This document shows positions 54,042-64,000 of a DNA stretch of 64,000 nucleotides, in pieces. A model generated the notes under the pieces. That model made no database searches. It was given only the letters and a program-made list of their open reading frames with translations, and had not been told where the DNA came from. Source of the DNA: Aspidapion aeneum. Lineage: Eukaryota > Arthropoda > Insecta > Coleoptera > Brentidae. Within the stretch, counting starts at the first letter, position 1. Each line of letters starts with the position of its first letter. Location of the stretch: positions 25,613,171 to 25,677,170 of the forward strand of contig OY755047.1 in NCBI GenBank assembly GCA_963576565.1. Reading direction: 5' to 3'. The translations under genes and the position numbers were made by a program.

Positions 54042-55500
54042 ATAATTAATTTTGCCTACGGATCACAAAACAGGCTTTGACAGATAAATAAAGGAAGAAG
54101 AATAAAAAAATTGTGTCTGCAAAAGGTCAAAATTGGGCTTCTAAATATCACGTGACATCTGTCATTTACACCAGTATTTACTAAAGGGTCTACAGTGCTA
54201 AGTGCTACAATCCTAGGTTTAAAAGTCTACATTTTGGTTAAAGGTTTAACTCATTTTTTCCGTGAATGCAATTGTTTTTAATATTTATATAAATTGTTTA
54301 TAAATACCTTGCGATATGGGTCATCTTTTTTCGTTGTAACAAAGACATTATTTCCACACAAAGGTTATAAATAAATAAAAATAATAAAATATTTTGGTTT
54401 AAAAATGGTAGCCATATTTAAACCTCCAAACGTCACTAGGAAATGTCGAATAAAAACGGTGTAAGTCAGTGTCAGCTGTCCGTTATATTTTACATGTTAA
54501 TTTTTTAGACCAGTTAGCGGCGATTAAACCGATGCGATGGTCGATTGTTTTGGTGAATGTGTAATTGAAAAGGGATTCTAATAGATCTTGTGCTTTTTAC
54601 AATATTTAAATATTGAGACGTATTTAATACGGTAATGCATCTACAGATATAGTTTTAAGTTATTTATGTATTATTTAGCTTTCAATATATTTATATATAA
54701 GTTTTTTTGTCAATCATGGACTATTTTTATTGTTTTTCAAACTTTAACCTCAGGGGTGGTACTACAATTTGAGACTATTTTTAACGGGAAGACTACGACT
54801 ACACGGACTAAATTTCCAAAAAATGACAGTTCGTGACAAAATTTTTATGGGGTTTTTCTTTATTTCTAAAGTTAATTTGAATTTATATGAAATTAAACTC
54901 ACTGAGAAATGCTTACTACCATATTGCACATTAGGATGAACCAAATCTTTGCAGTTATTTGACCTGTGAGTATTAAAAAAATACACTTAAACCGGTCGGT
55001 ATCAAGTCTATAGACTTGATACTAAGGTCTTAATAAATACTGGTGTTAATGTCGCATTTATAAAGAATAAAAAAAGTTGGCTAAAGGAGGGCGTGCAAAT
55101 ATGTGCCGGTGCAAAACATAATACAGGCAAAGATTTGATTAGAATTAAAGGAAAAAAGCAGTGTGAAGCAAAAAGCAGGCAACAATTTAAAAGACTACTT
55201 TAACACGACCATTAAACTAATTAATTATTTATAGAACAGCTTTAATAAAGTAAAATACAACATCGTGTATACATAATCTGAAATCCGAAACCGTAAAAAA
55301 TTGTTTTAGTAGAATCGCTACACATTTTAAAACAAAATTAGTGTTTTCTTTTCATTTTTTGGTGAAAGCTTTGTAACACTAATTGCATTCATTGGGTAAT
55401 TTAATGTTTTACAGTAATTTTTTAAACTTGTACTTGTGAATTACTGCATAACTTGGTCAGTTTAAAGCAGCAGTTTATTAGAAACAATAAAATAAAAATT
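54042..55500. other. AT-rich spacer
   Basis: 1.46 kb without a recognised element or gene. A small inverted pair (CTATAGACTTGATAC) lies near 55005. Confidence 0.45.
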
Positions 55501-55680
55501 TACGAGGATGGGATGAAAAGTTTCCGGCCTAGCCTATAGCAGGCCCGATTTGCTTTTCTATTCCAACGTGTTTATGTAGCCTTGCTTGTGATCAGTATAC
55601 GCTCGAAGTTTAAAGTGAGTGCGTCAAGTACTTTTTGTCCTGCTTATTTTGAAAGTTTATACAGTGTGTCAATTTTAAAA

Positions 55681-56735
55681 GATGGAAAAAACAAGATAAG
55701 AGCCGTGATAAAATATTTTCATATCAAAGGGTTATCGCCGACCGAAATAAAAGCTGAACTGGATGCTACAATAGGAGAATCTGCTCCTTCCTATACCACA
55801 GTTAAAACCTAGGTATCGGACTTTAAACGTGGTCATACTAGCACTGATGATGCTCCGCGTTCTGGCAGGCCAAAAACGGCAACTTCTGAAGAAATGGTGC
55901 AAACCATTCACAAACTAATTCTAAAAAATCGCAGATTAAGACTGGTAGAGGTAGCTGAGGTTGTGGGCATATCAAAAGACCGTGTTCACCATATTTTATG
56001 TGAAGTTTTAGGTATGAGAAAGCTAGCCGCCCGATGGGTGCCGCGTTTGCTCATGCCAGATCAAAAGCTCGTGCGTCTAATCATTTCAGAGGAGAATTTG
56101 GCACTGTTTAGACGTGATTCAGGGGACTTTTTGGGTAGATTATTATACCCCTGAAACTAACCAACAGTCCAAACAATGGACGGCAAAGGACGAACCAGTT
56201 CCAAAGAAGGCAAAGGCAGTACCATCTGCTGGAAAGGTCATGGCAACGGTCTTTTGGGACGCTAAACGGATACTTCTCATAGATTATCTCGAAAAAGGAA
56301 GAACAATAAATTCAGAGTACTACAGCGACTTACTGGACCAGCTCAACCAGAATCTAAGCAAAAAACGTCCTGGTTTGGCAAAAAAGAAAATTCTGTTTCA
56401 TCAAGACAATGCACCTTGCCACAAGTCCGCTCTTGTAATGGCTAAAATCCATCAGCTAGGCTTCGAACTGTTAAACCATCCATCTTATTCGGCAGACCTA
56501 GCCCCGTCAGACTTTTATTTGTTTCCAAACCTAAAAAAAATTCTTGCTGGAAAAGAATTTTCCTCAGATTTAGAAGTCATTGCAGCTACAAACGCCTATT
56601 TTGACGAGTTGGATAAATCACACATCAGTGATGGCATCAAATCAGTTGAACATCGGGGACTATGTAAAAATAATGTTACGGGTTCACAACGACAAATTAA
56701 AACTCGCAATTGTTGAAAACGATACGTCAATTTAT
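55681..56735 (+). pseudogene. Mariner transposase (DD34D type), broken
   Basis: Helix-turn-helix region: KNKIRAVIKYFHIKGLSPTE, then a TAG at 55810-55812 where W is expected, then FKRGHTSTDDAPRSGRPKT, LRLVEVAEVVGISKDRVHHI and the WVPRLL linker. At about 56125-56140 a deletion and frameshift remove the block with the first catalytic Asp. The second (FHQDNAPCHKS) and third (LAPSDFYLFP) Asp remain, 34 residues apart. A second frameshift near 56650 precedes the usual GDYV end. It cannot be functional. Confidence 0.93.
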
Positions 56736-57088
56736 TTCGACAAATTATGTACAAAAACACGCACTTAAACTTAGTAATAACTTGCTAATAATTCACTACT
56801 ATAATCGGTCTATTAACTTCGTGTTAATCTCACGATCACTACAGCACTTTATCTGTGACTCACTGCCTGGTGCGCGACCCCGGCCCTATATATAGGATCG
56901 TCCATCTCTCTCGAACTTTCCGGCAGCCTTCGACGTCCGGAAAGTTCCCGCACTACCGCGACCGCAAGCCACAGACAACGCAACTAAAACCTAGACTAAG
57001 AATACAACCTTAAGATAAATCGACCTAATACTACACTAAACCTAAATAAATTCCAATTATAAAATTTAAATAACTTAAATTTGTAACA
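56674..57088 (+). mobile_element. Solo LTR nested in the mariner
   Basis: A 415-bp sequence starts TGTTAC and ends GTAACA, flanked by a 4-bp duplication ATAA (56670-56673, 57089-57092), as for Gypsy-type LTR elements. Inside: TATA box CTATATATAGG (56885-56895), a poly(A) signal AATAAA (57045-57050) and GC-rich sequence between. No internal coding region remains, so it arose by LTR-LTR recombination. Confidence 0.88.
56913..56947. promoter_or_regulatory. 11-bp perfect inverted repeat downstream of the LTR TATA box
   Basis: GAACTTTCCGG and CCGGAAAGTTC, 13 bp apart. Each arm contains a GAAnnTTC unit, the heat-shock-element form, but the spacing between units is not the usual contiguous one; it may simply be an RNA hairpin in the R region. 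Confidence 0.5.
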
Positions 57089-57605
57089 ATAAATTATTAT
57101 TTAGTCACTATGGTGTTGCGTTCTATGTTAGGCCGGAAACTTTTCATTCCATCCTCGTAGGTTAAATGACCACGCATGGTTTAAATAGGTTTTTGAAGAA
57201 TGTGCGATTTTGATAAAATTTTATTTTGTTTCAGATCCTATGATATTTTTCCCGAGATACAGAGTCGAGTTTTTGAAAAACACTTCGTTTCCGAGCTGAA
57301 TGTATTTAAAGTTATAGAGTAAGTTTACCTACATACACCTGGCATTTGTCAATAAAGCAATGGATGACTGCATTCAAGTTTATTACTTTTGTTTTAAATT
57401 GTTTTCTTTGATTTTTACCTAGGTTTTTGCAACAATAATAAAACACTTGCGTGGGTATAAAACAATATTTTAATTAAGGCGTGGGAAAGATCTGGTTTTT
57501 CTATTATAGAAGAGTCAAATTAGGAAACAGGCATTGTCGTATCTCATCCTTGGATTTTTCAACCCGACCGATATTTAAAGTATTACTTTTATTTTGCTAC
57601 TCTAC

Positions 57606-58894
57606 ACACAGTGTGCCTGAATGAAGTATAGGTTACATAAAAATGGTTCCAAGAACTAATTGCACATTTTGAATAAAGACTCTATCCTAACTTCATAGCC
57701 ATAATCATATAAATCCTAGCTGATCCTCTTCTTGAAATTTTACCAATTTTTTGCCATTTTTCTAGTTAGTCTAGGCGCTGGCTCCTGTCACGTGTGATCT
57801 AATATGTGCCCTCAGTTTGACTGCGGGCATTGTTAAACACCCATAGTAGTATAAAAAAATTTAATCATGTGGTCGAGCTCATGGTTGTTCGGCCGCCATC
57901 TTTGAAAATGGCCGCCAAATTGACAGTGGCCGGATTTTAATTTTAAGCTTGTTATACTTATTTTTTAAAGGCAAATAAATTTCGTCATTACACATTTTTT
58001 GATAAATCAAGTAGTTTTTGAGATATACCAAGATTATTAGTATTTCCGCTCGCAAAATAATTAAAATAATACCCATGCTCATTTTATTGTAGCTACAATA
58101 TTATTGACATTTGTTTTTTTTCTTACATACAAGGCTTTAAACCTTTTATAGAAGAGGATATTGACTTTAGGTTTTTAAAGTTAGATGGATGGTACCCCTA
58201 AAGACTGCCTTAAAGAGGGTGGTTTCTAAAACTGTTCACAAGATTATACAAAAAGTGAATTTGCAGCATCCATCGAACTTTAAAAACATAAAGTCAATAT
58301 CCTCTCTCTTCTGTGAAAGGTTTAAAGCCTCCTATGTAACAAATAAAAAACAAATGTCAATAATATTGTGGCTACAATGAAATGAGCATGGGTATTATTT
58401 TAATTCCTTTGCGAGCGAAAATACTAATAATCTTGGTATATCTCAAAAACTACTTGATTTATCAAAAAATGTGTAATCACAAAATTTGTTTGCCTTTAAA
58501 AAGGGAGTAAAACGGGCTTCAAGAAATTAAAATCGGACCACTGGGTAGGGAGATACGCTTAAACAAAAAATCTATCAATTTGGCGGCCATTTTCAAAAAT
58601 GGCGGCCAAACGACCATGAGTTTGACCACGTGACCAAACTTTTTTTATACTCCTATGGGTGCTTAACAAAGCCCCGCAGTCAAACTGAGCACACATATTA
58701 GTTCACACGTGACAGGATCCAGCGCTTAAACTAACTAGAAAAAAGGCAAAAATGTAATAAAATTTCGAGAACAGGATCAGCTAGGATTTATATGAATATG
58801 GCTCTGAAGTCTGGAAGGAGTCCATATTCAAAATGTGCAATTACTTTTTGTAACCATTTTTATGTAACCTATACTTCATTCAGGCACACTGTGT
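57606..58894. mobile_element. Long foldback element, 1289 bp
   Basis: Ends ACACAGTGTGCCTGAATGA / TCATTCAGGCACACTGTGT. Arms of roughly 580-600 bp are inverted copies along their length (GGCCGCCATCTTTGAAAATGG / CCATTTTCAAAAATGGCGGCC; AAGTCAATATCCTCT; TTGATAAATCAAGTAG) with moderate divergence, centred near 58240. Confidence 0.9.
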
Positions 58895-59014
58895 ACAGGC
58901 CATGTTTTTGTACTAAAACTATAGCCATAAAGCTAGCAAGGCGTTACATCCTAATAATAGAATAATAGAAACTTTTTGGACCAGTAAATTGCCTCTAAAA
59001 ACTAAAACAATAAT

Positions 59015-59520
59015 CGTAAAGTTTAGTACCCGTGAATAAAAATACAAAAACATTTTCGTGGCTAAACGGGTATAGAAAAATTTTCCGGGGGTCCAAGCTC
59101 TAATGTATGTATGTATGTATGTATGTATTCGAAAGTGGTGGCAGGCCCTACTGGACCTCCATGCACTGCGACCACAAATGGATCTATTGTGCCCATGTAC
59201 CTACATACTGAGTTTGACTAAAGTGGCATATTTTTTTTTCCACCCAGTACATGAAAAAACTCTGCAGATTACAACAATAAATGATTTAGGCTTAACACTT
59301 TGGCTCAAAGATATACCACTAAGGCCTCTGCATTATAAGATCTAATGGACACCTATCAAGTGTTGACAGTTAACTGGCCATGGTCAATGTGACACTTTTT
59401 TAAAGCTACAGAGACGGTATATAAATCTCATCGTACGATATTGGTAAGAGAAATAAATAAATAATGCCTGCGATACCGTTTACTTTCACATAAGTGGCGA
59501 CATCTACAAATACAAAAAAA
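59015..59520 (-). repeat. Retrozyme-like unit, damaged and interrupted
   Basis: AGTTTAGTACCCGTGAATAA, TTCGTGGCTAAACGGG and GGGGTCCAAGCTCTAATG, then the 59103-59335 insertion, then GTGTTGACAGTTAACTGGCC. A deletion removes most of the hammerhead core; CAGAGACGGTATAT and ACATAAGTGGCGA follow. Single unit. Confidence 0.8.
59103..59335 (-). mobile_element. (ACAT)n-tailed retroelement 3' fragment, second copy
   Basis: Inverted relative of 15866-16075; the tail appears as (TATG)n at 59103-59128 on the plus strand. Near-identical flanks AAGCTCTAATG and AAGATCTAATG form a target duplication of about 11 bp, so it inserted into the retrozyme-like unit by target-primed reverse transcription. Confidence 0.82.
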
Positions 59521-59544
59521 ACTAGCAATAGTTTCGATAGGAAC

Positions 59545-60375
59545 TATGATACCTCAAAAATTTTAATAAGGTATTGCAAAAGTTTTGAACAATATTGAGG
59601 ATATTTTACTACTTTAAAACTTAAATATTATCCAAATCCTTTAAAACAGGAGTGAAATCATAAAAACATTTCATGTCAGAAAAAGCCAAGTATGCGAAAA
59701 TGGTATTCCGTAAAAAGAATTGGAATAAAAGTAAAGCCAAGTTTTCTAATACAAATTTCAAAATGAAAGGTTCTTACTATAGTCCTTGCCATATGCAGTT
59801 ACACTTTTATGACTTTACGCACAGATAAAAACAACTCAGACATGCCGTTTTTTAGAATTTTTCTTGTTGCTTTCATTATGCACATGATGAACAAAGAGGT
59901 TGGAATGTCACAAAAGTGTAACTGCCTATGGCAAGGACTATAGATTGGAATAAATACGTCATGCTGTTATAAAATTAAAGGCAAAACGGTCATTTGGGTC
60001 ATTGTTTTCAATAAAAAGATGCTGACTGTATTTTGACAAAAAAAACTCACAGATAAAAACAACTCAACATGCCGTTTTTTGGATTTTTTCTTGTTGCTGT
60101 CATTATGTACATGATAAACAAAAGGTTGTGTTGTTGTTTTTCAAAACTTGGCTATTACCTCCGCAAATGACTCTTAGGCACAGTGCTAAATTGAACATAA
60201 AGAAGTTTGGCTGTAATAGCAAAGTTTAAAGAAACATTTTCAAACTACTAAGAACTTTTTATTTTGAGATTTGTATTGTAGAACTTGGGTTTACTTTTAT
60301 TTCAATTCTTTTTACGGAATACCATTTTCGCGTACTTTGCTTTTTTTTATATGAAATGTTTTTGTTATGATATTT
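59545..60375. repeat. Dispersed composite repeat R-B, copy 2
   Basis: Matches the right part of 37640-38765 (AAATATTATCCAAATCCTTT, GCCAAGTATGCGAAAATGG, inverted CCAAGTTTTCTAATACAAAT). Interrupted by the MITE 59778-59942 and by a second stretch (59943-60150) related to the 53048 element. Confidence 0.75.
59778..59942. mobile_element. TA-flanked MITE (TATAGTCC family), copy 2
   Basis: 165 bp with ends TATAGTCCTTGCCATATGC / CCTATGGCAAGGACTATA, inserted in repeat R-B. It lacks the nested palindrome of copy 1. Confidence 0.85.
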
Positions 60376-60820
60376 ATTTAGACATATTAATGTGACTAAA
60401 ATAAGCAGGTACAAAAAAGTAACATTTTGATCAAAAATTAAACTAAAAAAACTACTTTTGGACGACGTTGTCTAAAATACAGAATTTTACAAAACACCAT
60501 ATTATTAGAATAAGTAATAACCTCAGAGTAAGACTTACTCTAAGGTAATAACGTAGTCACTTTTTTTTAAACTAATTAAATTCAGTAGCATTTAGGTCAT
60601 TCAATAAGCGCTAAAATGATTAGTTAAATATTACCAAGCTTTTACGAAAAGCCTAAAACCCCTTCAGACTTTATATCATCGGGGAAAAATTATTCAAAAT
60701 TCTCTTAATAGCCCCAAAAAAGAGACGTTAAGGACTAAAACCCAAAAAAAAAACTCTAAAACCTTAAAAAAAAAGACTTTAAGGGAAAAGGGAACTCGCT
60801 AAAAACCCTGTATTTGTATT

Positions 60821-61269
60821 TATACAGTGTGTCCGTAAAGTCTGGAAACAATTTGTCCGTAAAGTCTGGAATTTCCGAAAAAATCGTAACTTTTTTAGAA
60901 AAAAGCTCAGACATGTCGATTTTTATTTAAAAAGGGGATTCAGAAAAAACATGCGTTATTATACAGGGTGTCTCAAAAACAAAGATATGACATAAACTTA
61001 CATTTTTTCAAATGAAACACCCTGTATATTGCTTGACAAAAAATACTTCAAATGACTTGGGGTATCCAAATATGTAATAATATACAGGGTGTTCCATTTG
61101 AAAAAATGTAAGTTTCATCATCTTTTTTTTTTGAGACACCCTGTATAATAACGCATTTTTTTTCTGAATCCCCTTTTTAAATAAAAATCGACATGTCTGA
61201 GCTTTTTTCTAAAAAAGTTACGATTTTCTCGGAAATGCGATGTTTCCAGACTTTAGGGACACATTATAT
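60821..61269. mobile_element. Foldback element, 449 bp
   Basis: Arms of about 190 bp: GTCCGTAAAGTCTGGAA / TTTCCAGACTTTAGGGAC, TCGATTTTTATTTAAAAAGG and complement, ACAGGGTGTCTCAAAAA / TTTTGAGACACCCTGT. The GTCCGTAAAGTCTGGAA word is doubled at the left end. Confidence 0.87.
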
Positions 61270-62189
61270 AAAATAATCCATTTATGGCACTTAAAATCCT
61301 GATTCTTCTAAAATGCCAAGCAGTAACATTAGAAAGGGCACCAGGAAATGAAATCTCCACCCTCATAATCGAATTTCAGCTCTAAAAATAGATCGCAGTC
61401 CACAGACAAGTCGACAGTGTCATAGAATTTAAGGGAGTGTCATTTGAAACACAGGGTGAAGACTCTAACTGGAATTATTACTGTTAGAAGATTTTTGTTT
61501 ATGGAATGAACCACTTTTTATTCGATTTAATTAGCGTAAAATTTCTTATAAAATGATATCATGCTGAATATTGTATATCTTTATTTTTTCATTATTTTTT
61601 TATATTCTTTGTATTTTTTATACTAATTGCTTTTATTATTTTTTTGAAAATTTGATCTTTCTTAGTTAGTTCAAAGCACTTTTTAAAGAGTAAATCTAGA
61701 AATTATTCAAAAATGAAAAGGCAATAAAAAAAATAATAAATCCATCCATTTTTTCAGTGATGAAGAACAGGCTGAATTTTTGTAGAACTTAATTTCTCCG
61801 AGACGCCCAACATTCTACAAAAATCCTCACACACTGCGCACTAAACCAAGCATGCGTAGCAAACGCCACAGAAAAAATTAATACTATTACTTTTTCATCT
61901 CGTATTTTGACATGTTTGGGGTGGGGATAGGTTAGGAATCACTGTTAAGAATTGTTGCAGAGGAAAACGTTCAACGAACTCCCCAAATTTTATCTTAACA
62001 GCAGGGATAAGATGTTTGACTGTTACGATATACTATTGCTTTTGGGCAGTATTATGTTATGTTATTATTAATTATGAAACATTGTATGTTAAACAATTAA
62101 AAAGATGGATTAAAAATCACAAATCTTCGTAAATTTTTAAAGAGTGGTCCAAAATACTCAAAGATAATGGTAACTTAATTTTAAAATAA
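61270..62189. other. AT-rich spacer
   Basis: No gene or element recognised. Confidence 0.5.
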
Positions 62190-62600
62190 ATGGATCCATG
62201 ACGGATCTGACACCTTCCTAGCTAGCCTATTAGAACACTTCCAGTTTTTGTAAATATTTCAGAAACAAAAGCTTCTATGAAGTTTTAGGTTTTTACACAA
62301 ATTATTGCGAAAAATTTGATCTCCTATATTCCGAAAACCGCAAAAGTTAGCATTTTTAAAAATTATTAATTGTCAAAAATTTAGCAGCTCATTACAGTAT
62401 CGAACACTATTTTACCTAAAAATTTCATAAAAATCGGTTAAGCGGTTTAGGAGCTATCGTGATACGGACAGACATATACACGCACAGCCAGACGTTACGA
62501 CGATATTGCTAAGGTAGCTTGAAATACACCCACAAATTTTCGGCGTTATCTCGATGAAAATAATACCTTCTCTAGGCATTGCTGTGTGGGCTAGGGAGGT
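62190..62600 (+). repeat. Dispersed repeat R-A, copy 4
   Basis: The most complete copy of the family: AAAATCGGTTAAGCGGTTTA, GGAGCTATCGTGATACGGAC and TTTTCGGCGTTATCTCG, ending near GCATTGCTGTGTGGGCTAGG. Confidence 0.78.
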
Positions 62601-62847
62601 AAAAATGCCCTTCCTTGGGACAGCTGAATTGGACCAAGCAAAACACAATAAATTTATTATCAGAAATATACAACAGACTCGTGCGGAAATCTGCATACAG
62701 GCGGATATGCGGATGAACGCTTTTTTCGAGGGGTTATGGTCTGATGATGGGACTTATTTATCGTTTAAAAATATCGCACCATTTGGTTTCTACACACGAA
62801 AGCCAACATTTTTTATAAAAATAAATCAATGTAAATATATTTTTTTT

Positions 62848-62988
62848 CGGGCAATTCCTCAAAACGGGGATATTAATGGCTCGTATACTAGTTTCAGTCT
62901 TGTTGGACATCGAGCGTAACAAGTGTTAGGAGGTCCAACAAGACTGAAACTAGTATACGAGCTAATAATATTCGCGTTTTAAGGAATT
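62848..62988. repeat. Palindrome with arms of about 60 bp
   Basis: GGCTCGTATACTAGTTTCAG..TCTTGTTGGAC and its complement around CATCGAGCGTAACAAGTG. One arm is related to 4848-4905 and 8117-8185 in the 1-kb repeats. Confidence 0.85.
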
Positions 62989-63189
62989 TCCCGCAAGCTT
63001 TGATGTTTTTTCGTTAAGAATGTCCTCACAATATTCCTTTCTACATTTTTTTTGTTCTTGAATAGATAGGTTTTTAAAAGATTTTAATACTAATCAAAAG
63101 AGGACCTCAAGAGCTTTAATATAAGCTATATATAGAACAAAAACCTATAAGGTTTAGACATAGACAGCGAATATTAGGTTTTTTTTATT

Positions 63190-64000
63190 AACAGGAAAAG
63201 TCTGGCGGCACGGGAGTGCTCCGCCAACTTCCCGCAACTGCTGTGCCATCTACTATGTATCATTTCTTGAAACATTTCAGCCCATACTTGACCTATCTAA
63301 AACTTTACCTCTAAATTTCATAGAGTTCTATCTAAAACAGTACCTCCAAATTTCATAGAGTTCTATAAAGCAGTAAAGTAGTTACGAAATTTTAAAAAAA
63401 GTCGAGATTGCCACTCACTCACTGACTCATTCATGTATAGATCATCAAAATTCTACTGTACTTCGAGACATGCTACAAAGCTGAAATTTGGCAGACTGAT
63501 AGAAATTATGACCAAACCCTTGGAAAAAATTACAAACCCCAAAATTCTAATTTACTCCCTCCCCCTTTATGTGTTAAAGTTATGTAAAAGTAACATTTCC
63601 CACTTCCAGAAACGCTAGAGAGCTGATCTTTAAAAGGCCGGTAGGAACTATAATAAAACTATAGGAAAAAATTTTAAAACCCCAAAATTTTAATTTACTT
63701 CCCTCTACTACAAATGTAAAGTTAGTAAAAGTAAAAGTGCCCACTTCCAGAAACTCTAGAGAGCTGAGCTTGGAATCCTCAAAATTTTAGATTGAAAACA
63801 TTCAAAAAGTTTTGAACAATATTCGGCACATTTGACTACTTTAAAACTTAAATATTATCCAAATTCTTTAAAAAAGTAGTAAAATCATAACAAAAACAAT
63901 AAAACATTTCATGTAAAAAAAAGCCAAGTATGCGGAAATGGTTTTCTGTAAAAAGAATGGAGATAAAAGTAAAGCCAAGTTCTCCAATACAAATTTCAAA
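63190..64000. repeat. Dispersed composite repeat R-B, copy 3, cut by the window end
   Basis: Same order of words as 37640-38765 (GGCACGGGAGTGCTCCG, ACTCATTCATGTATAGATC, TTCCAGAAACGCTAGAGAG, GCCAAGTATGCGGAAATGG). Confidence 0.8.

Larger units (their letters stand above)
55503..57157 (+). mobile_element. Mariner transposon, inactive, with nested solo LTR
   Basis: Terminal inverted repeats of about 30 bp (CGAGGATGGGATGAAAAG.. and complement with one mismatch) between TA duplications (55501-55502, 57158-57159). Without the 415-bp LTR and one 4-bp target copy it would be about 1.24 kb, the normal mariner size. The transposase inside is broken. Confidence 0.95.

Noticed and set aside
62554..62919. 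121-codon plus-strand frame
   Set aside because: Covers the end of repeat R-A and one arm of a palindrome; no domain resemblance.

Overview
The window is AT-rich animal nuclear DNA, most likely from an insect. The one recognisable host gene is the unconventional myosin heavy chain 95F (myosin VI, 'jaguar' of flies), and its introns and flanks are packed with transposons. A beetle is plausible, but the sequence does not prove the order. No prokaryotic signal (operons, Shine-Dalgarno sites, CRISPR) is present, and no RNA genes of the usual classes were found.

Host gene: myosin VI lies on the minus strand from the ATG at 40590-40592 to the TGA at 9697-9699. I assembled 21 coding exons by hand. 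Every junction has GT..AG borders and compatible phase. The exons sum to 3651 nt, giving an intact protein of 1216 aa. It has a complete motor domain, the myosin-VI reverse-direction insert, one IQ motif, a charged single-alpha-helix region and the cargo-binding tail with the RRL and WWY motifs. The largest intron, about 9.1 kb (15304-24410), separates the helical region from the cargo domain.

Left flank (1-9696): a 3.5 kb array of about 168-bp satellite monomers (600-4095), interrupted by palindromes and ended by a 277-bp MITE. Then come two diverged direct copies of a 1-kb sequence (4380-5405 and 7655-8665), and between them a decayed Penelope-like element (RT + GIY-YIG, 170-bp inverted terminal arms, 5481-7249).

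Introns (9846-40411): several MITEs (including a piggyBac-like TTAA element 49 bp from an exon), long foldback elements, fragments of non-LTR elements, a 119-bp triplicated repeat and a perfect 1646-bp tandem duplication.

Right flank (40615-64000): more of the same families, with no recognisable host gene. It holds an R1/I-like LINE fragment, an RTE-like pseudogene, a mariner copy split by a solo LTR, a MITE whose core is amplified in tandem, and foldbacks up to 1.29 kb.

Most interesting system: a dispersed repeat family, present as dimers spaced about 490-506 bp, encodes a canonical type I hammerhead ribozyme. The best copy is at 46795-46840 on the minus strand, with degenerate relatives at 19885, 20391, 21531, 22037 and 47285 and fragments at 47475 and 59354. 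The architecture matches hammerhead-bearing non-autonomous retroelements (retrozymes). The Penelope-like element in the same window carries a hammerhead-like motif in its terminal arms, so a plausible helper retroelement family is also present.
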